Positions 36,401 through 46,864 of a stretch of DNA of 60,000 nt are shown in pieces. Source of the DNA: Polytrichum commune (taxonomy: Eukaryota; Streptophyta; Polytrichopsida; Polytrichales; Polytrichaceae). Made by a program: the position numbers and the translations under genes. The notes beneath the pieces were generated by a model, which had not been told where the DNA came from, did not search any database, and saw only the letters and a program-made list of their open reading frames with translations. The first letter of the stretch is position 1. Each line of letters starts with the position of its first letter. Location of the stretch: positions 23,210,527 to 23,270,526 of the forward strand of contig OX485808.1 of the NCBI GenBank assembly GCA_950295325.1, in the 5' to 3' direction.

Positions 36401-39264
36401 AAACTTAGGGTTTGGGACTAACCCCATGGTTCCATTGGCTTTACGTCACAAACGATTATAGCGCGACACAAGTTTCGTCGTGTAAATCTATGTTCGGGGA
36501 AAACCGATGGCTAGTTCATTATTAGCCGATGGATTTCCCCTCATGGCCGGTCCAAATTTCCAACCATTGGATGGCAATCCGACTGTAATTTCAATCCTCC
36601 GGCAATTAGCCGATGGACCAGAAAATGTCCCGGAAATGTAGCCGATTCTTCTTGTGAGTTACTGGATTTCAGCCGGAAGCATCCACAACGTTATTTGTCT
36701 GGGGCATTTGATGATGCACTTGAGGAAGTACCCTAAACCTTAAACTTTTTGAATTATGCAACCTTTCCATGACCAAATCCAATTGCTTCTATGAAGAATT
36801 GGGGGACCCTTGGCCTTCAAGCGGTGAAGGCATTGCTAGGTTCAATTCCTGCCAAGGATATTAACTCTTCAAATTTAAAGTTTTGAACATGCCTTTCTTT
36901 TCACTTATTCAAGATTTTGTAGTAAGAAATGATTTCTAATAACTTTTCATACATTTTTTAAACAATTAGTGCCGATATGAATTCCATTTAATCGGATATT
37001 GGCCAATGAAAATATGAAAATATAGGCAATTGGCCGATTGATTTTACAAAAGACTGGCTCTTGCGGATGTAAATTGGGAAAAATCCGACCCTTTGTAGCA
37101 ACTACCGGCAATTAGCCACTAAGGCTTCAAAAACTTCCCGAACTCTGGTGTAAATCCAATCGATCGGAGTCGGGGAACATGACAAACGCAAACCGATCAA
37201 CAACACCCACAAACCGTCGTCATCGTGAAGGAAATATGATTAAAAACAAGTGGCACTTGTGTTGATCCGGATTAGATAGAATATCAAGTCATGGCGAAGC
37301 TTCAAGGAAGGATAGCGAGAACTTTATCTTAAGGCTAAGCTCTAAGTCACTTCTCTACATGCCACGAGATATTTAGATTGAATATCATAGTGGCAACCGT
37401 GTCCCACTTTATCCGAACTTCATCACTTTGTGAGTAGCAAATATGGAATCTAGGAAGCCGAAGTTAGCCGGTTCTTGGGTAAGATTGGGCCCCCAATTAA
37501 AGGAGACTTGGGAGATTTGGAACCATCCAAGTATCTCATAATCTTAGTATGGAATAATGGAAGGGAGGGGAGGCTCTTTAATTAGTAGTTGAGTTGCGGT
37601 TGGGCGATTAGTTATTATTACATTCTCCCAACTGATTTCCAGATTGTTATTATTCCATTCCTCGTCCTTGGTGTGGACTACGATTGTCGTCGCGTGTCAT
37701 AATAAGCTTAGTTAGTGTGGCTCTCGTTGAATTAGTTAGGCTGACTCGTCGAGGCCTCGTGAGGGCACGACCGCTTGTGGTTCATAAGTTAGTGTGACCC
37801 ACACTAATTCCGAAAAGTCACTCTACATCTCAAGAGGAGTCCACTAACTATCCGTGGTTGGTTAGTGCGCCCCACACTATTCGTATTGTCGACCCCACTT
37901 CAATCGTCTTGCGATGACCGAGTGGCAACTAGCGAGGATGTAATATAATTAACAAGTGGTGTTGAACATGGCTAAGTTACGAGAACATTCATTTATGATA
38001 TGACACATCCATTTTTAAGGTCACACTAAACCGTATTTTAGTGTAGTGAAGAGATGGATTACGATTATCTTACTAATCTCAAGTTTACGAGTTGCTAGAG
38101 GCATAGTGTGCTCTTGTGTTTGGGATAAGGTCACATGAAACGGTAAAGTGCATGTGAATGAAGGTGTGCATCAAGGCAAGGTTGTGAGTGAGCCCATGGG
38201 TGGGCTTTTCACGCTTTAATGTGTACTTTCTTTCACTCATTTAATGTAGTCATCAACTTGGGGGGGGGGGGGGAGTGTTGGTTATTGCCATTGTGGTTGT
38301 GATTTCTCGTTCATTGTTAGTCTAGAGATGGTATGGTGTCGTTCATTTCGGAACGTATAATTTAGGTTTGTCTTCCAACTCTCTTTTTTAGGCAAGTTTT
38401 AGCCATAAAATGACAACAAAGAAGAAGAAGGTGGCACATGCATGTTAATACATGGGATGGAATGAGGCCTAGATTGCCAAATCCCATTCATCGAGTGTGA
38501 CCATGATGCCATATCCCACTTGTTGGAGCAATGAGTGGCGCCAGATCTTACTGGCCAAATCCGATGAGATTGGTTGCCACTTAGCTGTCTCCCTCTCGCC
38601 ATCTCGCCTCCACCTCCTCACCACTTAGCATGCCATAGGCACCTTGTCTTCCAGCTCAAGATATATAAATGAATGCATGTGCGGTGTATTTTTTACTTCA
38701 ATGAAATCATTCACATCATATTCTCAGTCTTTCCTTAAAGTAGTTGATTCCCCATATACCTTATCGAAATATCCTCATGTAGGGTCGGACTCCAAAAAGG
38801 GATGGTTTCTAAGGTGGAATGAGTGATTCTTATACCGCGACAAATAAAGTCATGCCAACGGACCTTTTTGTCCGAGCCATCATAAACACATGGCTTATGT
38901 TTCGTGTTTTTTTTTCTTTCTCTCTTTCTCATGACCAATCCCCACATTGCTACGACATGTATTTTTCACTACTTATCCTATGGATGGGAATAGAGAGTGG
39001 ATGCCATAAAGTACCAAGGGGGTAGCTCGGAAGGCCAAACCAATTCATGCATGTAGCTCTTGTTCCGTCACCCTAGATGGCTACTCTTGGAGAGGCAAAT
39101 ACTTTTGAGGTCTTTAGAGTCATGGGACGGATGGGGAGTGCTATGAAAGCGTTTTATTGTGGGCGATGTACAAGGGAGGGCAAGTTGGTAGGGGGTGAGC
39201 TTTTCCAAGTGGGATGAAACCATTTGGAGGATGGAATTGACCTTCTTTGGAAAAGAGTAACTTA
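33471..39264. other. Intergenic, no supported gene
   Basis: AT-rich. Notable pieces are repeat D copy 2, a 14-G run at 38260-38273, and GGGGAAAACCGATGGC at about 36496, mirrored by GCCGATGGATTTCCCC at about 36522, an E-like palindrome. Short TTAGTGTG.CCCACACTAA palindromes at about 37791 and a CTACACTAAAA-type end at about 38020-38045 look like orphan C-family MITE pieces. Confidence 0.5.
35935..36085 (+). repeat. Dispersed repeat D, copy 2 (partial)
   Basis: GTGAGGACCCATGTTTTCAG, TTAAGCAATCAACGGACATG and GGTGCTTCATCATAGAT line up with about 90-215 of the window. Confidence 0.65.
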
Positions 39265-39763
39265 GGGCCGCTTCACACTATGACCAAAGGTTGAGAAGCC
39301 GTCGATTTCCACCAATCAAATTGCAAGAAACCAAGAATTCAGCTTCTCGACCCTTCACACTAGAGGCCAAAGTCCAAAGGCCATTGCTCTCCAAAATGCC
39401 TACATGGCAGTATTTTTTTGACGAAGGCAACGGACTTTCGAAGGAAGTTTGGGTTAGACATGAATGGAAACCCAAACTATGGTTGAGAGGTTGTCGATTT
39501 TTTTTAATAAAAAAATCATAAAGCTGACAAGATTTTGGCCGTTAGATTAGAGGGGTTGTTTTGGGCAGGGAATAAAGTGGGATGCTCCTTCTTCCTTAGG
39601 ATTTTGGGCTGGACCTTTGGAGGTTTCACACTATGCCCGGCCGAAGGGTCCAATTCTTATATTTTATTAATTATTTTCATTCCATTTCTTTGGACTCTCA
39701 GCAAAGATTGGCCATTCAATCCCACAACCTCTTGACTTGGAAGGCCATAGTGTGAAGCGGCCC
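39265..39763. mobile_element. Harbinger-like MITE, 499 bp, family H3 with GGGCCGCTTCACACTATG ends
   Basis: The 18 terminal bases GGGCCGCTTCACACTATG recur exactly inverted at the right end (CATAGTGTGAAGCGGCCC). The flanks are TTA and ATA, a near but not exact 3-bp duplication. The body is unlike H1 and H2, yet length and ends are nearly the same. It contains chance open frames only. Confidence 0.8.
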
Positions 39764-39766
39764 ATA

Positions 39767-41479
39767 CTCGGTGACAAAAAGGACGGGCCACAAATCAACT
39801 TTTTGATGGCATGCAAACCATGTTTCTAACATGTGGCGAACCAAATGCCACTCTACTAATACCTTATATCCTTTCCAAAGCCCATAAACTCTACAGCCTT
39901 CTCATGTAACATCACTTAGCAACTACATGATGGCAAAAGAAAGAGATGATAAGTTGCTTGTCAACAAAGTCAGAATACACAATATGAATGCTCTTGTAAA
40001 CAAAATATCCCAAAATTATAGGAAAATTATGCTCATGTGATACATGGTCTCATGGAATGCAACCAAATAGATGTGTAATGTTATGTTCACCTTGACATGC
40101 AATATATGATTCAACTACATTCTTTCAATTTAACTAAACATGGTAAGAACAACACTACTTTTTCATAGAAAGAATACCTAATGTGATTAAAGATTCGGGA
40201 ATCGAATACACAACACAAGTGTCATTATATACAAACACGTGCTTAATATGTAAGTTGATCATCAATATCACATTACAAATATTAATATTTTTGGGAACGT
40301 AGAATAACGTATTAAGTAAAGTTTTAAACCCACGATTATAAAGGAAAAAAGAGAAAGATATGGAGGACTCAGTGAGGACACATAGAGATGATCTAGACTA
40401 TGTGCTTAAAAACGTGAAATACACTCTAGACTCAATAGTGAACATTTATATATATATATATTCTTTTATGGGGGGGAAGAGTTGTAAGACCATTTAATGA
40501 GCACAAGAATCTTCAGTTTATATATGAATGTGAATACGATACTATGAGGAAAATGATTATGGCCTCGATTTGAATTTGCTAACTAGCTTGTACTAGAGTA
40601 GACAAATCCATTTCCGATACCCCCCCCCCCCAAAAAAATCTTAATACATAGAGTCCCCTAAAGTCATGAAGTTCCACACATGTATTTGTCATTTTGTAAT
40701 GTGATGAGACAAATCATGAAAAATCACACACATAGCCATCACATTCACCATGAAGGAAAAAATAGTAGTTAAAAGGGCACGGATATGGGTTCCTTGAAAA
40801 GTACACTAATTGTACTCAAGTTTTCATCTCCCAACTATCAGAACTAGGTCGACCTATGCTGTGAATATGAGTTGGGAGAGAAATATTGCCTCTTAAAATC
40901 TACAATAATTTCAAATCTTGGAAACAGATCGTGATTTTTATTTGAAACGTTGTGATAGCAATTTCCAAACATGCAGAGAATCACTGCAACTTCACACATG
41001 TACTACACTCATGCAAAATTGCTTGAGTTGACATAAACAAGTATGTCGACTCTAATCGCATGTTTTACATCCCAAGAGAAGTGGGCTCGTTAAGAAACAC
41101 TAACCACTTAAGACTCATCTACCTAATAGAGCAAGGAAAAGTCTACCCCACAAAGAACCGGTGGCAAGAAAAGAACGAACTCTTATGCTACTTATTCATG
41201 TGCAAGTCTCTTAATTAGAGCTCAAGTAGTTAGTGGATATGTTGCAAGTAAGCTAGTACACGCCACCACTACCACCGGCTTCATGAACATGGGGGGGGGG
41301 GGGGAAGGGCAAAATCATTGGGCATTTAATAAACCTCTTTGTGGGGAGCAATCAACGCTTGCCAGCTAGGCATACTCGTGGTGCTTCTAAGTTCCACACT
41401 ACAGTCGCAATAATGATGCCCAATGGATAAGGAAGACCCCGGCTTTTGAAGTACACACAAAGAGTATGATATTGGCTTA
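39767..41479. other. Intergenic, no supported gene
   Basis: AT-rich with (TA)n at about 40448-40460, a 12-C run at 40620-40631 and a 14-G run at 41291-41304. No gene signal. Confidence 0.6.
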
Positions 41480-41506
41480 CATATATACATACATACATAC
41501 ATACAA
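41480..41506 (+). repeat. (CATA)n microsatellite
   Basis: CATA units just left of the E-family element. Confidence 0.9.
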
Positions 41507-41513
41507 TAGAGTC

Positions 41514-41729
41514 TCCCGGGAGATTGGTGGGCAAAATCAGTCAAAACCCTAGTGTTTCCATGTGAACCGATCACATGTTGTGTGCTCGTTTTAGCCCTTT
41601 TTTTCTTTATACATTTGAGGTATATTCCATGGATTCCTCTAGAATGATGGGTGATTTCCTTGAAGTCTTGAATGCCAACCTCAACCGATTTGATTAGTCC
41701 GTAAGCGAGCGGCGGTCGGTTTTCCCCGT
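41514..41729. mobile_element. E-family element, complete copy (about 216 bp)
   Basis: Runs from CCCGGGAGATTGGTGGGC to GGTCGGTTTTCCCCGTT. It is collinear with the inverted 5.9-6.4-kb copy once the insertion is ignored. Overlapping open frames are accidental. Confidence 0.7.
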
Positions 41730-41960
41730 TCATTGGTTACAACAACATGGGAATGAAAAGAAATCCCTTGCCATTTGAAGGCATCAAGTATGTGGGTATC
41801 GAGCTCTTTGGTTTGACAAATGAATTAATTGTTAGAGAAATCGCTGATGTGAATTTGAGCCCGTTGGCCCTACTCTGTGCAAGGATCCTCTTGGTGCGAG
41901 TTGGGGTTTATTGCTTACCTTGCGGTGAGTGGGCTCTTGGCTTTCTACCTACCTAGCCAA

Positions 41961-41985
41961 TGTGTGTGTGTGTGTGTGTGTGTGT
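41961..41985 (+). repeat. (TG)n microsatellite
   Basis: Twelve TG units. Confidence 0.95.
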
Positions 41986-42634
41986 TTATTTTCCTGTCAA
42001 GTAGAGAGAAGATTTCATAGAGGGAAGCGAACTACCAACCACTTCATTTGGAAATGGGTACCCGGTAGTTTAGGGTCATCTCAGACAATTAGTTATTATA
42101 TAGAAGGACATGTAGTGGTTAAGTTCTCTGAAGTGATTGTGACCTTAAACCCAGTGTAAGTTATAGTCGAAGTCATAAACATTACTCATGCCCCAATCAC
42201 ACCAACATTTCCATCCAGCTCCAGCCGTGAAACCATTGCGGATTATGTTGAGAAATAGATGCTAACCCACCACGTTTTCACATTATTACAACTAGAGATG
42301 CCGATGGATGATGTCTGAACTGGCCGGTGTGATCAACCCCCCTTAGCACTAGGGTGTTGCTCCCCCAATACTGGGAATTTTGGCCATATTAGGAGGATCA
42401 TGTTCTTCTTGTGTTGGGCCACCCTTGCGAAGTAAATAGTATTCAAGCTGAGTGATGTTCACTTTACATCAATGATCTTGCAACTGGGTCCAACACCAAC
42501 ATTATCTAAATCACAGATCAACATATCAATATAATCACTTGTTGGACCCACTCTTAAGTTTTCGGAGAGGATGTTGCAACCCACTTCGTTATCCTTCGCT
42601 AGATAAGTTATAAATTGTGTTTTTGAGCCATTGG

Positions 42635-42983
42635 TACACTAAATAGTCATATTAGTGTGTGTGTGTATGTGTTGGGGGAGGGCATTAGAATGAAATAAAT
42701 AGCGTGGGCCACACTAATCTTTTTGATCAAGGGGGAAATAATGTGGGTCCAAGACCCCGTGTCTTCCCCTAAGTCTTCTTGAAGACTTGCAACCAACACA
42801 CGGAGTACTAAGTTAGGACAAAACTAGCACCCAACAAATATTCACCACAACAAGTTTCTAAAAAAAACAATTAATGTGACCCATGATGAATGTTCCACGA
42901 TGAATTGAACGTGGGTTGGAAATTAGTGTGGGCTCTAATAAATTAGTGCGGGCCACAATAATAGATAGGACCATTTAGTGTAG
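42635..42983. mobile_element. C3 MITE copy, both ends present
   Basis: TACACTAAATAGTC at left and GGACCATTTAGTGTAG at right. GCGTGGGCCACACTAATC and CAAGACCCCGTGTCTTCCCC match the 25.4-kb copy. A short (TG)n lies near the left end. Confidence 0.75.
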
Positions 42984-43256
42984 TTTTTCCTTGGGCTTCA
43001 CGGCTTCTTCGTACACCCTTTTGACAAATATAAAGGCCGATACTATACAATACATCCACCAATCCCTTGATTTAATCTAGGTGGATGAACGGACGGCATG
43101 AAGAATAGAGCAGAAGTTAAATATGTAACATACGAATGCATTTTATATTGAAGCTCTCTATCCCGACATATCTTCTTCCATCGAACGTCTTGTCATTATG
43201 TGTGAATGAGAGTATAAGCTACTCCAAAGGGCTTGGGTTGGTGGCATCTATGTAAA

Positions 43257-43583
43257 CTACACCAAATATTGTATTTAGTGTCACCAACACTAAATGTGAA
43301 CCTAACATTATTTGTCATTCTTTATGAAACAATTTGGGCATTATAGAGTGATAGTTGTTGCCGCAATTAATGTCACTTGATAGGCGATTTTCCATCCAAT
43401 TTTTCATCATTCTTTACAATATCTCATTACAAAAACGTTAGGATACAAAATTATACCACAAGTGGATGAACTTAAAGTAAGTTGGAATGATGATTCATGA
43501 ACTTATTCACAAGAAGTGTCATTAGTAAAGTCACCACGACGACATAAACTACCATACGACACTAAACACAACATTTAGTGTAG
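43257..43583. mobile_element. CTACACTAAAT-ended MITE, family C2 (about 327 bp)
   Basis: Starts CTACACCAAATATTGTATTT and ends ACAACATTTAGTGTAG. Internally it shares CCAACACTAAATG, CATTATTTGTCATTC and AATTTGGGCATTATAGA with the copies at 5.7 kb and, inverted, 28 kb. Non-coding. Confidence 0.75.
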
Positions 43584-43809
43584 TAATAAGAAGGTCCCCT
43601 CCTATAATGTTGAAAGTCAATTCATTCCAATTGAATCCTGTTACACTAAATGAAGATCATTGATGCTATTTACGGAGTCAATTAACATGAAAACATTCAT
43701 TCCCAAACTACAAAACATTCAATTAGGTTCACATCTCTCTCCCCAATGGAACGAGATTAGGCAATCGGTAAAGGCAAATGGGGCTTAAGTGGCTCACTTT
43801 CTTACCTGG

Positions 43810-44180
43810 GGGATACTTAATCGGCATGTGGTTCAGTGAGGAACAAAAACATCATCATAAAGACACATGCTCAAAAGAGACTTGGAGTTCATCTTCAACT
43901 ACCATATAACTACTCCCACATTCAACAACATAACACAATCAGGAGGGACCTATGCACCTCGTTAAGAAATCAACCAACATGCACTTCCAATACCATAACT
44001 AAACCAGGCAAGTCTGATTTTCAACCTAAGTTTTTACAGATTTGTTAATACAACACATGTTAAGTGTGTTTTTTTTATTTATCATTTTTTTTAAAATTAA
44101 AAAATTTATGGGCGTGAATCTATTAAATGGTAGAAGGTGGAGAACATGGGAAACGAACCAAATAACGCCTGCATACTAAG
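43810..44180 (+). repeat. Dispersed repeat D, copy 3
   Basis: CATGTGGTTCAGTGAGGA, GGGACCTATGCACCTCGTTA, GAAATCAACCAACATGCACT and GGTGGAGAACATGGGAAACG match copy 1. It has extra AT-rich sequence inserted at about 44070-44110. Confidence 0.7.
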
Positions 44181-44515
44181 AAGGGAATCATGATTCAAGA
44201 ACGGGGAGGTGGTGTATGTATGGCCATGGAGGCCGGGCATGCCAAGTGGACATGGGCATGACACATGATGGAACAAATGGGTCATGCATCCAATCGGGGC
44301 CCTCCGACATGGTAAGCCCACATGCGGCCGTTTCTTAGGACCATTCCCAACACCGTTCCCAACACCGTTCCCGGTGGAATTTGGTCTTGTCTTGTAGTGG
44401 GAGCCGAGGAGGGACTTGGGGCCGAAAGGGAGGAGCAGTTGGTTAATTAGTTGGTGACGTGTGGGCAAGGCTCCCCCTTAAGGATAGTGGGCTTCTAGGC
44501 TCCTATGGGTGTTGT

Positions 44516-44636
44516 GGGGGGGGGGGGGGGGGGATCGGCCAATGAGTGGACAATCCACCGTTGAGAATCCGGGATTGTGTCCTTGATGTGAGGGAAAAGG
44601 TAGAAGGGAAGGGAAGGGGAGGGGGGGGGGGGGGGG
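44516..44636 (+). repeat. Two long poly-G runs (18 and 16 G)
   Basis: An 18-G run at 44516-44533 and a 16-G run at about 44621-44636, within purine-rich DNA (GGGAAGGGGA). Strong G-quadruplex potential on the + strand, about 2 kb before the MYB start codon. Confidence 0.95.
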
Positions 44637-44839
44637 TAAAAAGGGTTTCCGATGTATAATGTTTCGGGCCATTGAAGTGGGAAAAAAAAATCTTTTGCAT
44701 TTTGAGGTATATGGATATTACGCGAAAAGGGATGGCGATAATTACTATGAGGGGACGATCATTGTGTATGGGAAATTATCGAGTGACCGAAATACAAAAA
44801 AGTTGGGTTTCATGATAAAACTTTTTCCATGCACACAAG

Positions 44840-46605
44840 TTGACGGGAGAATATGAGGGTGGGCTACTTCCCCCGTGTTTATACTCATCACTAGGATTGT
44901 GTGCCCAGCTGGTACTGTGCACGAGGGGACGAGAAACGGTGGATGGGTATTCCGTCATCCGCCATCGGGAGTCCAGCATTCATCCGTCGGTCGTGGGGAG
45001 GATGAGGGAGGTGGATGGGACGGAGGTTCATCCGCCATCCGGAGTCCGGCATTCATCCGTCCGCCATGGCCTTCAAGGTCTGCGCGAGACGCAGTGGCCA
45101 GATTCTTAGAAACACGAAGTGATTGTGAGCAGGGGGAGGAGAAATCCGTGTACGCTGCGTTTTTTTTCCCAACTCTGGGAGTGTTTCCGACCTCGTCGTC
45201 GTCTCCGGAAAGCCGATTGCCTTCCGTTTGCATCTTTGCTGCGCAGTGTTGGTTCAGTGTTGGTTCAGGTTGGTCCAATTTTGTGTCTGGAGTTGAAGTC
45301 TGGAGCCATTTTAATTGCTTTCCTCGCGACACGGCAATGGACGGTGGCATGGTGCTTTAGTTCGAGTGCAAGAATCGTCGCAGCTTTGTCTTGGTGGAGG
45401 ATTTGAATTTTTTTTGGGGGGTGCAGTTCTGCTTCTGTTTATTGGTGGAAGCACGCACGTGTTTAGGATTGTGTCTCGTGTGCCTAACCGAAGGACACGG
45501 ATTACCGCAGGGGCTCTGTTTCTTCAAATTTTCTCCTACGTCTAACTTATTCTGGGGCCGGTTTAGTTCGTTTGCTTCGAGTTTTACTCGAGTTTTAGTC
45601 CAATTGTTTTTAACAGGTGTTTGCTTCTTAGTGGTCTCCGAGTCTGGTGGCAGAGTGCATCGGAAAAAGAGTCTCCCTATTGAGACTCTGTGCTTTTGTG
45701 AAATTGCCTTTCTCTCGGCAACTCTGTTCACTCTGCACTTTCAGGTTGCGTCTCTCGTCGTGAGCAGCCTCCTTTCACGCAATTCTTATTTCTATTATCT
45801 GCTTTCTCCCTGCTTTCTACACTCCTACGGTATAGCGAGCGACGTAAGAAGAATAGTAGTCTGTTGATGTCGATTTACATAGTTGAAGGATCCGATCTCA
45901 CAAAGCTCTCATATCATCAGGAGGTGTTTGAGTTTTCCGTCGGCTAATCGCGTTGCCGTCGCAACGATTTGCCCCCCTTTTGGATTCGATTTTGCTACTA
46001 CAGTTGATCGGTCGATCAAGTGAGAGAGCATTGATCAGTTCCATTTCCAGTTCTTGTATTCTTTTTGCTGGTTCTAAGGTGGTGTTTCTTTGCAAATAGT
46101 ATTCACGCACTTAGGAATCTCTTAAGCTCCATAACAATTGAAAATTGCTTTATTCCATAACTCTACTCTGTAGGCTTCTGGATCAACAAAAGGAAAAGAG
46201 ACCGCGGCACTGCATTTATTCAAGTCTATTCTGTGCATCTCCTCGCTCTTACTTTCTCAACCTTCTGCCAGTCTCTCTTCCTATCTCTTTGTCAGGCGGT
46301 TTCTTCCACACCTCTACCGATCTGCAGTCCTTATACTCTATCTATACACCTCTCACTCTCATTCTTTCTCTCTACGAACACTTTAGTTACTATATTTTGT
46401 CACTGTGTGGTGTATCATTATCGAGGTCTGCCGTCCACTTCTTCTATTCCTTATTGTTGTCTTAGACCGTTTCCTATTGAGTTCTATCCGACTTCTTTCT
46501 TTCTGTTCAAAGCTTTAGAGCATCCGTGCGGTTTTTGGGCCACCCGGACACATTTGCAACCGGCCGATTATTTCTGCTGACAAGCTGGCCGCCTTAGAGA
46601 CCGAG
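44840..46605 (+). promoter_or_regulatory. Putative promoter and long 5' leader of the MYB gene
   Basis: This block is GC-richer than the surroundings and carries no repeat family found elsewhere in the window. A C/T-rich stretch at about 46190-46510 resembles plant 5' leaders (Y-patch-like). Several upstream ATG frames are present, the longest at 45391-45867 (158 codons). Its translation resembles no family I know, so it is probably not a gene. The transcription start and any leader intron cannot be placed from sequence alone. There is no convincing TATA box at a fixed distance. Confidence 0.5.
44953..45066 (+). repeat. Short direct repeat in the upstream region of the MYB gene
   Basis: A roughly 37-bp unit containing CATCCGCCATC, GGAGTCC and GCATTCATCCGTC occurs at about 44953-44990 and again at about 45030-45066, with small differences. 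It could be a duplicated cis-element cluster or simple expansion. Confidence 0.6.
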
Positions 46606-46864
46606 ATGGCTCGCGGCTGCTCCCACTGTGGTCACAACGGTCACAATTCAAGAACGTGTCCTGATCGAGGCGTCAGGCTGTTTGGTGTAAGGCTCACAGA
46701 CGGAGTGATGAGAAAGAGCGTCAGTATGGGGAACCTGCATCACTATGCCAGTTCTAATAATCCTCCCTCTCCTCCCGAGAACTCCGAGTCTGGAGCTGGC
46801 GCCGATGGCTATGTTTCCGACGGACTTGTACACACGTCCAACAACACCAGAGAGAGGAAAAAAG
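46606..46864 (+). other. Exon 1 coding part (zinc knuckle and RLFGV motif)
   Basis: Codes for residues 1-86 and the first base of the Gly87 codon. The donor is G|GTCAGT at 46864/46865. The Gly codon is split G|GA across the intron (phase 1), and joining to exon 2 gives KKGVPW, the family's invariant entry into the MYB repeat. If the intron is retained, the frame runs on to a stop at 46996-46998. That product would be 130 residues with the knuckle but no MYB repeat. Confidence 0.93.

Noticed and set aside
36805-36860. tRNA-like sequence with GGTTCAATTCC and a CCTTGG/CCAAGG pair
   Set aside because: Only about 52 nt between the putative acceptor halves, with no anticodon arm. At most a SINE or tRNA fragment.
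44875-45360. 161-codon open frame upstream of the MYB gene
   Set aside because: It overlaps other equally long frames on both strands. Its length comes from GC-rich sequence and a short direct repeat, and no domain is seen.
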